Below, piece by piece: positions 8,326-18,500 of a DNA stretch of 64,000 nt. The first letter of the stretch is position 1. Every line of letters begins with the position of its first letter. The stretch is from the NCBI GenBank assembly GCA_000244995.1, contig CM001438.1, positions 4,692,096 to 4,756,095 of the forward strand, written 5' to 3'. The notes under the pieces were generated by a model that worked only from the letters and a program-made list of their open reading frames with translations, had not been told where the DNA came from and ran no database searches. The DNA is from Burkholderiales bacterium JOSHI_001 (GTDB taxonomy: Bacteria; Pseudomonadota; Gammaproteobacteria; Burkholderiales; Burkholderiaceae_C). Both the position numbers and the translations under genes were made by a program.

Positions 8326-9208
8326 CGCTGACCGCCGACGAGATCAGGGGCGCCAGCGCAAGCGCGTTGCTGGCGTGCGGCACGGCGTCGGTGCTCCAGA
8401 CCTGGCGCACACCGGCTTCGCGCAGCTTGTCCATCGCGTCGCCGATGAACAGACCATGCGTCACCGCCGCGTCCACCGTGGCGGCACCGCGCTGGAAACA
8501 GGCGCGGGCGCCGTCGATCAGGGTGCGGGCGGTGGACGCCACGTCGTCGATCAGCACCACCGCGCGGCCTTGCATCGGCACGGGCAGTGGCGTGGGCAGC
8601 GTGACCCGCACGTCACGGTCGCCACGCCGCTGCTTCACGCACACCGCGTGGTCCAGCCCCGCTTCTTGGGCCGCCACCCCCACCCATTGCCGCGACTCCT
8701 CGTCCGGACCCACCAGGTAGGCCCCGGGCACCTGCTGCGCAATGAAGTGCCCCAGCAGCGTCGCGGCCGACAGCGCCACCCCGCGCGAACCCGGCATCAC
8801 CTCGTCCAGCGAGGCGATGCGGTGCAGGTGCGGGTCCACCGTGATCACGGCGTCGAACAGGTGCGCCAACAGGCCGGCCACATGGCGCTGGCTGACCGCT
8901 TCACCCGGGTGGAAGGCCATGTCCTGCCGCATGTAGGCCAGGTAGGGCGCCACCAGCACCAGGCGCCGGGCACCCAGCGCGCGCGCAGCGGGTGCGGTGA
9001 TGGCCAGTTCGGCCAGCTTTTCGTTGGGCTGGTGCAGGCCGCGCAGCAGCAGCACGTCGGTGGGCAGCGCCGCCGGCAGCGTGAGGCGGCTTTCGCCATC
9101 GGGGAAGCGGTGGCGGGCGACCAGGGCCTTGGGCACACCCAGCGCCTGCGCCAGCGACGTGGCCAGCCCGGACTCGTCGTCGAAGTGCAGCAACAGGGCA
9201 GGCTTCAT
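8318..9208 (-). CDS. Ribose-phosphate diphosphokinase-like protein (class III-like paralogue)
   Basis: This 296-residue protein belongs to the PRPP synthase family, which makes PRPP from ribose 5-phosphate and ATP. Motifs resemble the archaeal/class III type: RFPDGES, PYLAYMRQDMAFHPGE, VDPHLHR, VGPDEES, the Lys-x-Arg of CVKQRRGDRDV, and the ribose-phosphate loop IDDVASTART. In that loop the usual Gly-Gly-Thr is Ala-Arg-Thr. The start overlaps the plsC-like stop by ATGA, so it is the last coupled gene of the pyr operon. It is likely a second prs, not the main one. Catalysis is plausible but unproven. Confidence 0.78.
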   Translation of the reverse strand: MKPALLLHFDDESGLATSLAQALGVPKALVARHRFPDGESRLTLPAALPTDVLLLRGLHQPNEKLAELAITAPAARALGARRLVLVAPYLAYMRQDMAFHPGEAVSQRHVAGLLAHLFDAVITVDPHLHRIASLDEVMPGSRGVALSAATLLGHFIAQQVPGAYLVGPDEESRQWVGVAAQEAGLDHAVCVKQRRGDRDVRVTLPTPLPVPMQGRAVVLIDDVASTARTLIDGARACFQRGAATVDAAVTHGLFIGDAMDKLREAGVRQVWSTDAVPHASNALALAPLISSAVSAL

Positions 9209-9945
9209 GCGGTGGGTGCCAGGTGGTGGGCAATCTCGTGCTGCAGGGTGGCGGCCAGCGCGCGGCGGTCGGCATGCGCGCTTTGCAGGGGTGGCAGCAG
9301 GCGCACGTTCACCACCATGCCACGGGCACAGGCAATGCGCCACATGCTTTGCACCAGCGTGGTGTCGCCCACGAAGGTGGCGGCCTCGCAGAAGTGGCCA
9401 CTGTCGTCATCAAAGCGCAGCACCGCAGGCTGGATGGGCGTCTCGGTGACGATGGCGGCCTGCAGCAGGTTGGCGTGGAAGGGCAGCAATTCGGGGCCGG
9501 TGCCGGTGGTGCCTTCGGGGAAGACCGCCACCATGTCGCCGCGGCGCAGTGCGTCGGCCATTTGGTGCACCACCCGCAGCGCGTCGCGCTTGCGTTCGCG
9601 CTCGATGAACAGCGTGCCCGCGCCGCGCACCAGCCAGCCCAGCAAGGGCCAGTGCAGCACGTCGGCCTTGGAGACGAAGCGCGCCTGAGGCGCCACCGCG
9701 TGCAGCGCGGCGATGTCCAGCCAGGACACGTGGTTGGCCACCAGCAGCGTGGCACCGGGCCGCGGGGAGCCTTGGGCCTCCAGCCGCAGGCCCAGGCAGC
9801 GCAGCACACCGGCCGACCACCACTGGATGCGGCGCTGGCGCCCGGCGGCGTTCAGCGACCCGAAACGAAGCCCCATCACCGCCAGCCCGTGCAGCAGGTG
9901 CAGCACCAGGCGGGCCAGGCGCCACAGCGCAAGCAGCGTTCGCAT
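9205..9945 (-). CDS. plsC: 1-acyl-sn-glycerol-3-phosphate acyltransferase (PlsC-like)
   Basis: This 246-residue membrane-associated acyltransferase probably converts lysophosphatidic acid to phosphatidic acid. The HX4D catalytic motif appears in NHVSWLD near residue 75, followed by FVSKADVL, the FPEGTTGTG motif near 140-148, and PIQPAVLRF. An N-terminal hydrophobic stretch (about residues 5-25) anchors it. It begins ten bases after pyrC' and overlaps the prs-like gene by ATGA. Other lysophospholipids or ornithine lipids are possible acceptors, because several paralogues exist in this group. Confidence 0.88.
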   Translation of the reverse strand: MRTLLALWRLARLVLHLLHGLAVMGLRFGSLNAAGRQRRIQWWSAGVLRCLGLRLEAQGSPRPGATLLVANHVSWLDIAALHAVAPQARFVSKADVLHWPLLGWLVRGAGTLFIERERKRDALRVVHQMADALRRGDMVAVFPEGTTGTGPELLPFHANLLQAAIVTETPIQPAVLRFDDDSGHFCEAATFVGDTTLVQSMWRIACARGMVVNVRLLPPLQSAHADRRALAATLQHEIAHHLAPTA

Positions 9946-9955
9946 GCGGGGGCGT

Positions 9956-11263
9956 TCAGCGCCGCAGGTAGGCCACGGTGCCCGCCACCAGCGTGGCCTT
10001 CACCTGGCCGTGCAGTTCAAAGCCCGACAGGTCGAAGGCGAAGGGCGTGTGCTTGCCCTGGCTGGCCAGCGCGTCGGGGGTCACCGCCCAGCGGGCCTCG
10101 GGGTCGAACACACACAGGTCGGCCACCCCGCCTTCCACCAGGCGCCCAGCGCTGGCCGACAGCGAACCCAGCGCATTGCCCAGCACCCGCACCGGGTCGG
10201 CGGTGACGGCCGACAGCGCGCGCGAGATGCCCACGCCGCTGTCCGCACCCCAGCGCAGCGCCAGGCCCAGCAGCAGTTCCAGCCCGGTGGCGCCGGGCGT
10301 GGCCTCGGCGAAGGGCAGGTTCTTCTCGTCGCTGGACACCGGCATGTGGTCGGACACCAGGGCGTCGATGCTGCCGTCGGCCAGGCCGGCGCGCAGCGCG
10401 TCGCGATCGCGGCCCTGGCGCAGGGGCGGCGACAGGCGCATTTCCGGGTTGAAGTAGCCGATGTCCACGTCGGTGAGGTGCAGCGAGTTGATGCTGACGT
10501 CCGCCGTCACCGGCAGGCCTTCGGCCTTGGCGGCGCGCAGCAGCGCCACGCCCGCGGCGCTGGACATGCGGCACAGGTGCACCCGCGCGCCGGTGGCCCG
10601 CACCAACTCGAAAATGGTGTGCAGCGCCAGGGTCTCGGCCTGCACCGGCACACCCGACAGGCCCAGGCGCGTGGCCACCGCACCGCTGGCCGCCACGCCC
10701 TTGCCCAGCCAGGCGTCCTGCGGCCGCAGCCACACCGTGATGCCGAAGGTGGCGGCGTACTGCAGCGCGCGCAGCAGCACCTGGGTGTCCTTGATGGGCA
10801 TTTCGGCCTGCGAGAAGCCCACGCAACCCGATTCGGTGAGCTCGGCCATCTCGGTGAGCGCCTCACCCGCCAGCCCGCGCGTGAGCGCGCCCAGCGGGAA
10901 CAGGCGGCACAGGCTCAGCTGCCGGGCGCGGAACTTCAACATCTCCACCAGGCCGGGCTCGTCGAGCGTGGGGTCGGTGTCGGGCGGGCACACCAGGCTG
11001 GTGACACCGCCGGCCGCCGCCGCGTTCAGCTCGGTTTCCAGCATGCCTTCGTGTTCATGCCCGGGCTCGCGCAGGCGCGCGGCCAGGTCCACCAGGCCGG
11101 GGGCCACCACATGGCCGCTGGCGTTGATGACCTGCGCCGGCTTGAAGTCCACCGGCACCGCGCCGATGGCCAGGATGCGGCCCGCGGCGATGGCGATGTC
11201 GGCCGGGTGGTCGCGGCCGCTGGCGGGGTCGATGACGCGACCACCTTGAACAAGAATTTTCAT
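9956..11263 (-). CDS. pyrX: Inactive dihydroorotase homologue PyrC' (aspartate carbamoyltransferase partner)
   Basis: This 435-residue protein has a dihydroorotase fold but has lost the metal site. The HxH of the usual PGLIDLHVHLREPG reads [14 protein letters not shown]. The NTNP region is PDTDP. The His expected in AHCED is absent in WLRPQDAW, and the HISH-type His is replaced in HLCRMSSA. Only the Asp of SDHMP remains. In Pseudomonas such PyrC' subunits are needed for assembly of PyrB; I infer the same here. The start overlaps the pyrB stop by ATGA. A functional PyrC must be encoded outside the window. Confidence 0.9.
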   Translation of the reverse strand: MKILVQGGRVIDPASGRDHPADIAIAAGRILAIGAVPVDFKPAQVINASGHVVAPGLVDLAARLREPGHEHEGMLETELNAAAAGGVTSLVCPPDTDPTLDEPGLVEMLKFRARQLSLCRLFPLGALTRGLAGEALTEMAELTESGCVGFSQAEMPIKDTQVLLRALQYAATFGITVWLRPQDAWLGKGVAASGAVATRLGLSGVPVQAETLALHTIFELVRATGARVHLCRMSSAAGVALLRAAKAEGLPVTADVSINSLHLTDVDIGYFNPEMRLSPPLRQGRDRDALRAGLADGSIDALVSDHMPVSSDEKNLPFAEATPGATGLELLLGLALRWGADSGVGISRALSAVTADPVRVLGNALGSLSASAGRLVEGGVADLCVFDPEARWAVTPDALASQGKHTPFAFDLSGFELHGQVKATLVAGTVAYLRR

Positions 11264-12222
11264 GCGTCGTTCCCGGCGATGATGGACATGACGGCCATGC
11301 GCACCGCGATACCGAAAGTCACTTGGGGCAGGATCACGCTGGCCTTGCCGTCGGCCACGCTGGAGTCGATTTCCACGCCGCGGTTGATGGGGCCCGGGTG
11401 CATCACGATGGCGTCGGGCCTGGCCAGGCGCAGCTTGTCCTGGGTCAGGCCGAAGGTCTTGCTGAACTCGCCCGCGCTGGGCAGCATGGCGCCGCTCATG
11501 CGTTCGTTCTGCAGCCGCAGCATGATGATGACGTCGGCGTCGGTGATGCCTTCAACCATGTCGTGGCACACCCGCACGCCCATCGCGGCCAGGTCGCCGG
11601 GCACCAGGGTCTTGGGGCCGACGGCGCGGATCTCGGGCACGCCCAGGGTGGTGAGGGCATGGATGTCGGAGCGCGCCACCCGGCTGTGCACGATGTCGCC
11701 CACGATGGCCACGCGCAGCTGGGTGAAGTCCTTCTTGAAGTGGCGGATGGTGTACATGTCCAGCAGCCCCTGGGTGGGGTGGGCATGGCGCCCGTCGCCG
11801 GCATTCACCACATGCACATGCGGCGCACAGTGCTGGGCGATCAGGTAGGGCGCACCGCTTTCGCTGTGGCGCACCACGAACATGTCGGCGTGCATGGCCG
11901 ACAGGTTCGCGATGGTGTCCAGCAGGCTTTCGCCCTTGGCGGTGCTGCTGCGCGCGATGTCCAGGTTCAGCACGTCGGCCGACAGGCGCTTGGCCGCGAT
12001 CTCGAAGGTGGTGCGGGTGCGGGTGCTGTTCTCGAAGAACAGGTTGAACACGCTCTTGCCCCGCAGCAGCGGCACCTTCTTCACCTCGCGGTCGTTCACG
12101 CTCAAGAAGGTGCCGGCGGTGTCCAGGATGTGCGTGAGCACCTCGCGCGGCAGGCCTTCCACCGACAGCAGGTGGACCAGTTCGCCATGCTTGTTCAGCT
12201 GCGGGTTGCGGCGGGCCAGCAT
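11260..12222 (-). CDS. pyrB: Aspartate carbamoyltransferase catalytic chain
   Basis: This 320-residue enzyme catalyses the first committed pyrimidine step, carbamoyl phosphate plus aspartate to carbamoyl aspartate. The carbamoyl-phosphate site is [12 protein letters not shown] near residues 65-76. [11 protein letters not shown] (about 150) and the C-terminal [12 protein letters not shown] are the other signatures. The ATG shares one base with the pyrR stop (TGATG), and the stop overlaps pyrC' by ATGA, so all three are translationally coupled. A longer open frame upstream overlaps pyrR and is rejected. Confidence 0.97.
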   Translation of the reverse strand: MLARRNPQLNKHGELVHLLSVEGLPREVLTHILDTAGTFLSVNDREVKKVPLLRGKSVFNLFFENSTRTRTTFEIAAKRLSADVLNLDIARSSTAKGESLLDTIANLSAMHADMFVVRHSESGAPYLIAQHCAPHVHVVNAGDGRHAHPTQGLLDMYTIRHFKKDFTQLRVAIVGDIVHSRVARSDIHALTTLGVPEIRAVGPKTLVPGDLAAMGVRVCHDMVEGITDADVIIMLRLQNERMSGAMLPSAGEFSKTFGLTQDKLRLARPDAIVMHPGPINRGVEIDSSVADGKASVILPQVTFGIAVRMAVMSIIAGNDA

Positions 12223-12725
12223 CAGGCATCCCCCCCGAGGGTGAAGGTGAAGGTGCCGTTCTCGGTGCGGGCCAGCGACAGGCGCTGGGAGGCCGGCAGC
12301 ACCACGCGCGCGGCGGCCAGCGCGGCATGCACCGGCAGTTCGCGCCCGCCGCGGTCCACCAGCACGGCCAGGGTTACGCTGGCCGGGCGGCCGTAGTCGA
12401 ACAGCTCGTTCAGCACCGCGCGGATGGTGCGACCGGTGTAAAGCACGTCGTCCACCAGCAGGATGTGGGCGCCGTCCACCGCGAAGGGAATGCGCGTGGC
12501 GTCGGTGGTGCTGGACAGGCCGCGCTCGCCGAAGTCGTCGCGGTGCAGGGTGCTGCTGATGACGCCCGCCGCGCCCGGCCGGCCCAGGTCGGCGTGCAGC
12601 CGTTCGGCCAGCCAGGCCCCGCCGGACCACACGCCCAGCAGTTCGGTGCCGGGTTTCATCAGGCTGCGCACGCCATTCAACAACTCGGCGTACAGCGCTT
12701 CGGCGTCCAATGCCAATGTGCTCAT
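12222..12725 (-). CDS. pyrR: PyrR: pyr operon regulator / uracil phosphoribosyltransferase
   Basis: This 167-residue type I phosphoribosyltransferase has the PRPP loop [20 protein letters not shown] near residues 88-107 and the PyrR-type hood sequences [10 protein letters not shown] and [13 protein letters not shown]. In Bacillus, PyrR binds pyr mRNA in response to UMP and PRPP and also has uracil phosphoribosyltransferase activity. Here it is in the operon it may control, but no intergenic leader or attenuator is visible. It overlaps ruvX by ATGA and pyrB by one base. Enzymatic identity is firm; the regulatory role is inferred. Confidence 0.93.
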   Translation of the reverse strand: MSTLALDAEALYAELLNGVRSLMKPGTELLGVWSGGAWLAERLHADLGRPGAAGVISSTLHRDDFGERGLSSTTDATRIPFAVDGAHILLVDDVLYTGRTIRAVLNELFDYGRPASVTLAVLVDRGGRELPVHAALAAARVVLPASQRLSLARTENGTFTFTLGGDA

Positions 12726-13141
12726 GGGTGTTCTCGGAAGTACTGTTCCAGGATCAGTGCTGCGCTGGCCGCATCAACATCCGGCGCACCGCCGGCCAGG
12801 GCCTCGGTGGTGGTGTATCGCTCGTCCACCTCGTGCACCGGCAGCTGGAAGCGGCCGTGCAGCTGGCGCGCAAAGCGCTGGGCGCGGCGGGTATTGTCGT
12901 GGGGCGCGCCGTCGGGGTGGAAGGGCACGCCCACCACCAGCGCGTCGGGCTGCCATTCGGCGATGAGCTTGGCGATGCGCTCGAAACGTGCGTCGCCTTC
13001 GGCATGGACGGTGGTGAGCGGCTGGGCACTTTTCAGCAGCGTGTTGCCGGTGGCCACGCCCACGCGGCGGGTGCCGAAATCAAAGGAAAGCAGGGACTGG
13101 GGGCGGGCAGACAAGGCAGCAAGCGCGGGGGCGGCCATCAT
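12722..13141 (-). CDS. ruvX: RuvX/YqgF family Holliday-junction resolvase-like nuclease
   Basis: This 139-residue RNase H-fold protein belongs to the YqgF family, linked to pre-16S rRNA 5'-end processing and resolvase-like activity. The first acidic motif lies in [15 protein letters not shown], then [10 protein letters not shown], the conserved DERYTTTEA and a final acidic motif in [13 protein letters not shown]. Start and stop both overlap neighbours by ATGA (yqgE upstream, pyrR downstream). The yqgE-ruvX pair is conserved widely in Proteobacteria. Confidence 0.95.
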   Translation of the reverse strand: MMAAPALAALSARPQSLLSFDFGTRRVGVATGNTLLKSAQPLTTVHAEGDARFERIAKLIAEWQPDALVVGVPFHPDGAPHDNTRRAQRFARQLHGRFQLPVHEVDERYTTTEALAGGAPDVDAASAALILEQYFREHP

Positions 13142-13719
13142 GCGTGCCCGGCCTCCTGGCTCAGCATCAGTGGATCGAAACCCAGCAGCGACAGCGCGCG
13201 GTCGTAGCGCTGTTCCACCGGGGTGTCGAAGATGATGTCCAGCTTGGCGTCCACCGTCAGCCAGCCGTTGCGGCCGATCTCATCTTCCAACTGCCCCGCG
13301 CCCCAGCCGGAATAACCCAGGGTGACCAGCACGCGCTTGGGTCCGACACCGTTGGACAGGGCCTCCAGCACGTCCTTGCTGGTGGTCATTTCCAGTCCGC
13401 CGCCAGGGATGGGCATGGTGCTGCTGTAGGGGCTGGGCTGGTCGCCCTGGGTTTCGTGCAGCACGAAGCCGCGTTCGGTCTGCACCGGGCCGCCGTAGTA
13501 CACCGGCTGCTCGGCCAGTTCGTCGCGGTCCAGCGGCAGTTCCACCTTTTCGAACAGGTTCTTCAGCTTGATGTCGATGGGCCGGTTGATCACCAGGCCC
13601 AGCGCACCCTTTTCATTGTGTTCGCACAGGTAGACCACGGTGCGGGCGAAGTTCTCGTCCACCATGCCGGGCATGGCGATCAGGAACTGGTTGGTCAGGT
13701 TGATCCGGTCCGCGGGCAT
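13138..13719 (-). CDS. YqgE/AlgH (UPF0301) family protein
   Basis: This 193-residue protein of the UPF0301 family has unknown biochemical function. It matches the family from NLTNQFLIAMPGM near the N terminus through VYLCEHNEKGALGLVINRP, VYYGGPVQTERGFVLH and VTLGYSGWGAGQLEDEI. ATG 13719 is chosen because the family starts here. TAGAAT lies seven bases upstream, which suggests a leaderless message. It is the first gene of the seven-gene pyr operon. The 801-residue open frame reaching upstream is GC read-through antisense to the photolyase. Confidence 0.93.
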   Translation of the reverse strand: MPADRINLTNQFLIAMPGMVDENFARTVVYLCEHNEKGALGLVINRPIDIKLKNLFEKVELPLDRDELAEQPVYYGGPVQTERGFVLHETQGDQPSPYSSTMPIPGGGLEMTTSKDVLEALSNGVGPKRVLVTLGYSGWGAGQLEDEIGRNGWLTVDAKLDIIFDTPVEQRYDRALSLLGFDPLMLSQEAGHA

Positions 13720-13726
13720 GGGCAAG

Positions 13727-13732
13727 ATTCTA
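13727..13732 (-). promoter_or_regulatory. -10 element TAGAAT of the yqgE-pyr operon
   Basis: TAGAAT on the minus strand, seven bases before the yqgE ATG. This spacing puts the transcription start at or next to the A of ATG. No -35 hexamer close to consensus is seen. Confidence 0.5.
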
Positions 13733-13739
13733 GTTCGGC

Positions 13740-13745
13740 GACACT
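13740..13745 (+). promoter_or_regulatory. -10-like GACACT seven bases before the photolyase GTG
   Basis: GACACT, seven bases, then GTG 13753. It mirrors the divergent TAGAAT of yqgE only eight bases away, so the two promoters lie back to back within 34 bp. Confidence 0.35.
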
Positions 13746-13752
13746 CCGCGGC

Positions 13753-15249
13753 GTGGAAAACAACGCCCACCCCGCCCGGGACAAGCCCTTCGACCGCGCC
13801 CTGGTCTGGTTCCGGCGCGACCTGCGCGCCGACGACCACGCCGCGCTGTCGCAGGCGCTGCGTTCGGCGCACCAGGTGTGGTGCGCCTTCGTTTTCGACC
13901 GCGCCATCCTGGACACCCTGCCACGCGCCGACCGCCGGGTGGAGTTCATCCACCACAGCCTGGTGGACCTGGACGCGCAGCTGCGGGCGCTGGGCCAGAG
14001 CCATGGCGTGGACGGCGCCGGCCTCATCGTGCTGCACGGCCACGCCACGGCCGCCCTGCCCCGGCTGGCCGCCGAACTGGGCGTGCAGGCGGTGTTCAGC
14101 CACCACGACGACGAGCCCGACGCGCTGGCGCGCGACGCCAAGGTGCTGGGTGCACTGGCCGATGCCGGCATCCTGCTGCGCAGCTTCAAGGACGTGGTGG
14201 TGTTCGAGCGCAGCGAGGTGCTCACCGGCGCGGGCGGCGCCTACAACGTGTTCACGCCCTACAAGAACGCCTGGCTGCGCCGGGTGCAGGCCGACGACCT
14301 GGCGGCGCACGCGGTGGCGCGCCACGCGGCGGCGCTGGCGGCCTTGCCGGAAGGCCGCGGCGGCATTCCCAGCCTGGCGCAGATCGGCTTCGAGCCGACC
14401 AACCTGCGCGCGCTGAAACTGCCCACCGGCAGCAGCGGCGCGCACGAGCTGCTGGACGACTTCCTCGAACGCATCGACCGCTACGCCGAGCACCGTGACT
14501 TCCCCGCCATTCGCGGCCCCAGCTACCTGAGCACCCACCTGCGCTTCGGCACGGTGAGCATCCGCCGCCTGGCGCGCGAGGCCTGGCAGCGTATGCAGGG
14601 CGGTTCGCGTGGGGCCGAGGTGTGGCTGTCCGAACTGATCTGGCGCGACTTCTACCACCAGATCCTGCACCACCACCCGCGCGTGGTGGGCCACTGCTTC
14701 AAGCCCGAATACGACCGCCTCAAGTGGGACCACGGCAAACACGCCGACGCCCTGTTCGCCGCCTGGTGCGAAGGCCGCACCGGCTACCCGCTGGTGGACG
14801 CGGCCATGCACCAGCTGAACGACAGCGGCTACATGCACAACCGCCTGCGCATGGTGGTGGCCAGCTTCCTGACCAAGGACCTGGGGCTGGACTGGCGGCG
14901 CGGCGAAGCCTATTTCGCGCTGCACCTGAACGACTTCGACCTGGCCGCCAACAACGGCGGCTGGCAATGGGCTGCGTCCACCGGCTGCGACGCCCAGCCC
15001 TATTTCCGCATCTTCAACCCGGTGAGTCAGAGCGAGAAGTTCGACCCCGAGGGCAAGTTCATCAAGCGCTACCTCCCCCAGTTGGCGAAACTGTCGGCCA
15101 AGGACGTGCACGCGCCCTGGCTGGCCAAGCCGCTGGAACTGGCGGCGGCCGGGTTGGAGCTGGGACGCGACTACCCGCAGCCGGTGGTGGACCACGACCT
15201 GGCGCGCCAGCGCACCTTGGAGCGCTTTGCCGCGGTGCGCGGCGGCTGA
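13753..15249 (+). CDS. phrB: Deoxyribodipyrimidine photolyase
   Basis: This 498-residue FAD enzyme uses blue light to split pyrimidine dimers in DNA. The antenna domain opens with LVWFRRDLRADDHAAL. The FAD domain shows SYLSTHLRFGTVS, ELIWRDFYHQIL, TGYPLVDAAMHQL, GYMHNRLRM, and the block NDFDLAANNGGWQWAASTG followed by YFRIFNP. The GTG start at 13753 is inferred because no ATG fits between the divergent yqgE start and the conserved first strand. Length is normal for a class I CPD photolyase. A (6-4) photolyase or cryptochrome is less likely given the motif set. Confidence 0.94.
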   Translation: MENNAHPARDKPFDRALVWFRRDLRADDHAALSQALRSAHQVWCAFVFDRAILDTLPRADRRVEFIHHSLVDLDAQLRALGQSHGVDGAGLIVLHGHATAALPRLAAELGVQAVFSHHDDEPDALARDAKVLGALADAGILLRSFKDVVVFERSEVLTGAGGAYNVFTPYKNAWLRRVQADDLAAHAVARHAAALAALPEGRGGIPSLAQIGFEPTNLRALKLPTGSSGAHELLDDFLERIDRYAEHRDFPAIRGPSYLSTHLRFGTVSIRRLAREAWQRMQGGSRGAEVWLSELIWRDFYHQILHHHPRVVGHCFKPEYDRLKWDHGKHADALFAAWCEGRTGYPLVDAAMHQLNDSGYMHNRLRMVVASFLTKDLGLDWRRGEAYFALHLNDFDLAANNGGWQWAASTGCDAQPYFRIFNPVSQSEKFDPEGKFIKRYLPQLAKLSAKDVHAPWLAKPLELAAAGLELGRDYPQPVVDHDLARQRTLERFAAVRGG

Positions 15250-15257
15250 CCTGGCCC

Positions 15258-15488
15258 TCAGGCCGAGTGGTGCATGGCGCAGTTCGCCGGGTTGCCCATC
15301 GCGGGGCAGCCGCCACAGCCCGCGGGCAGGGGCGGCGCGGCGCCTTCGGTCACAGCCGGCGCGGGCACCGACAGCTTCTTGGCCAATTGGATGGAGTGGC
15401 ACTGCGGGCACTCGGGCACGGTGCTGCTGCGCACCAGCGCTTCGAATTCGTGGTGGCAGTCCTGGCAGGCGTATTCGTAGATGGGCAT
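15258..15488 (-). CDS. FmdB-type zinc ribbon protein
   Basis: This 76-residue protein begins MPIYEYACQDCHHEFE, the hallmark of the FmdB regulatory family, with zinc-binding pairs CQDC and CPQC. The C-terminal third is Pro/Ala-rich and then Cys-rich (GCGGCPAMG). It lies 77 bp after the RND pump gene on the same strand and is convergent with the photolyase. Function is unknown; relatives have been linked to amide uptake regulation and ribosome-associated roles. Confidence 0.88.
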   Translation of the reverse strand: MPIYEYACQDCHHEFEALVRSSTVPECPQCHSIQLAKKLSVPAPAVTEGAAPPLPAGCGGCPAMGNPANCAMHHSA

Positions 15489-15565
15489 GGTCGGCGACGG
15501 CAGCGGTTGGCGGGCTCAGGGCCGCATTGTGCGGCTTGGCCAATGCCCGACGAGGGCGCTGCGCC

Positions 15566-18500
15566 TCAGTGCGGGTCGGCCGGTCCCAGCGGCGAGGCCG
15601 TGCCGGGCAAAGGCGACGCTTGCGGGCTGCGACCGAAACGCCGCACGAAGAACTGCACGAAATCGTCCACGAAGGTGTAGACCACGGGGATGACCAGCAG
15701 GCTCAGGAAGGTGCTGGTGATCAGCCCGCCGATCACCACGATGGCCATGGGCGAGCGGAAGCTCGGATCGGTGCCGAAGCCCAGCGCGATGGGCAGCATG
15801 CCGGCGCCCATGGCGATGGTGGTCATGACGATGGGCCGGGCGCGCTTGTGGCACGCGTCCAGCAGCGCCTCCCAGCGGTTCAGCCCGTGTTCGCGCCGCG
15901 CCATGACCGCGTACTCCACCAGCAGGATGCTGTTCTTGCTGGCAATGCCCATCAGCATGATCATGCCGATCATGGCGGGCATGGTGAGGTCGGTGCCGGT
16001 GACGAACAGCGCCAGGATGGCCCCCGGGATCGACAGCAGCAGCGCCACCAGGATGGTGGCCGGCTGCACCCAGGCATGGAACAGCAGCACCAGCACGATG
16101 TAGATGCAGGCCACGCCGGTGGCCATGGCCAGGCCGAAGCCGCTGGCCAGCTCCTGCATGGCTTCGGCATCCCCCACCGCGGTCTTGATGATGCCCGCGG
16201 GCAGGTTCGCCAGGCTGGGCAGTGCGTCGGCCTGGGCCTGCACCTCGCCCAGCGGCTGGCCGTTGAGTTCGACCTCGAAGTTCACGTTGCGCAGCCGGTC
16301 GTAGCGGTCGATGCGCGCCGGCCCGCTGCCCACCTTCAGCGTGGCCACGTTGCCCAGCGCCACCACGCCGTTGCGGCCCGGCACGCCCAGGCGTTCCAGC
16401 TGGGCCAGGTCCTGGCGGGCTGCGTCGGGCAGGCGCACCACCACCGGCACCTGGCGCTGGCTGAGGTTCAGCTTGGCCAGGGCCTGGTCGAAGTCGCCCG
16501 CGGTGGCGATGCGCAGGGTGTCGGCAATGGCGGCCGTGGTCACGCCCAGGTCGGCGGCGCGGGCGTTGTCCGGCCGCACTTCCAGTTCGGGCCGCTGCAG
16601 GCTGGCGGTGGACACCACGTTGCCAATGCCCTTGAGCGTGCGCAGGTCCTGCTCCACCAGCCGCGCGTGGGCGGCCAGGGCTTCGCCGTTCTCGCCCGCC
16701 AGCACCAGCACGAACTTCTCGGACGAACCGCCAAAGGCCACCTGCACCCGCACGCCCGGCAGCACCTCAAGCGCCTTGCGCAATTCGCCTTCCACCTTCT
16801 GCTTGGTGATGCCCTGGCGTTGGTGGCGCGGGGTGAGGTTCAGCGTGAGCGTGGCCTTGCGCGCCTCGGCCGCGGCCTTGCCGGCGAAGGGGTCGCCGCC
16901 GGCCGTGCCGCCGCCCACCGCGGTATACACCAGCTTCACGTGCGGGTGCGCGGCGACGATCTCGCCCGCGCGTTTTGCCAGCGCCAGCGTTTCCTTGAAG
17001 GTGCTGCCCGGCGGGAGCGTGAGGTAGACCTGGGTCTGCGACAGGTCGTCCGGCGGCAGGAAGCCGCCGGCGATCTTGCCGGCCACCAGGGGCGCACAAC
17101 TGGCCACCGAGAACACGGTCGCGGCCAGCAGGGTCCACAGCCGATGCTTCAGGCACCAGGCGGCCAGGCGCAGGTAGCCCGGCATCCAGCCGGGCTCGCG
17201 GTGCGGCTTGTTCGACGGCTTCAGGAGGTAGGCCGCCATCATGGGCGTGAGCATGCGCGCCACCACCAGCGAGAACCACACCGCCAGCGCCGCGCTCCAG
17301 CCGAATTGGACGAAGAACTTGCCCACCATGCCGCTCATGAAGGCCGTGGGCAGGAACACCGCGATCAGCGTGAAGGTGGTGGCAATCACCGCCAGGCCGA
17401 TCTCGTCGGCCGCTTCCATCGCGGCCTGGAAGGGGGTCTTGCCCATGCGCAGGTGGCGCATGATGTTCTCGATCTCCACGATCGCGTCGTCCACCAGGAT
17501 GCCCACCACCAGGCTCAGGCTCAGCAGCGTGACCACATTGAGCGTGAAGCCCAGCCAGTACATGGCCGCGAAGGTGGGGATGATGGACAGCGGCAGCGCC
17601 ACCGCCGAGACGAAGGTGGCGCGCCAGTCGCGCAGGAAGAACCACACCACGATGACCGCCAGCACCGCGCCTTCCAGCAGCAGGGCCATGCTGCTTTCGA
17701 AGTTCTCGACCACCGGGTCGACGAAGTTGAAGGCCTCGGTCACGGTGATGTCGGGATGTTCGGTCTTCAGCTTGTCCAGCGCCGCGCGCACGCCTTTGGC
17801 CACGTCGATTTCACTCGCCCCGCGCGAGCGCGTGATCTCGAAGCCCACCACCGGCTTGCCGTTCAACAGGGCGGCCGAACGCACCTCGGCCACGGTGTCG
17901 GCCACCGTGGCCACCTGGTCCAGCCGGATGTGGCGCGCGCCCTCGTTGCCCTGCACCGGGATTTCCAACGCCGCCAGTTCCTGCGCGCTGGCCACCGTGG
18001 CCAGGGTGCGCACACTCTGCTCGGCGCCGCCCAGGTCCATGCGGCCGCCCGAGCCTTCCTGCTGCACCTGGCGCAGGGTGCGCGACACGTCGGCCGCGGT
18101 CACGCCCAAAGCCGCCAGGCGCGACGGGTCCAGTTCCACCCGCACCTCGCGGCTGACCCCGCCCACCCGCGCCACCACGCCCACGCCACGCACCGCCAGC
18201 ATGGCCTTGGCGACCTGGTTGTCCACGAACCAGGACAGGGCCTCGTCGTCCATGCGCGTGGACGCCACGGTGTAGGTGAGCACCGGCATGCCGGCCAGGT
18301 CCACCTTTTGGATGATGGGGTCGCGCAGGTCACCCGGCAGGTCGGAGCGCACGCGCTGCACCGCGTCACGGGTTTCGTCCAGCGCCTCCTGGGTGGGCTT
18401 CTCCAGCCGGAATTCCACCGTGATGTTCACCGCGCCGTCGCTGATGGCGGTGTACAGGTGCTTGACGCCCTGCACCGACGCGATCGAGTTCTCCAGCTTG

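Noticed and set aside
13720-15543. Upstream extension of yqgE to 801 codons
   Set aside because: It runs antisense through the photolyase gene; family similarity begins only at ATG 13719.
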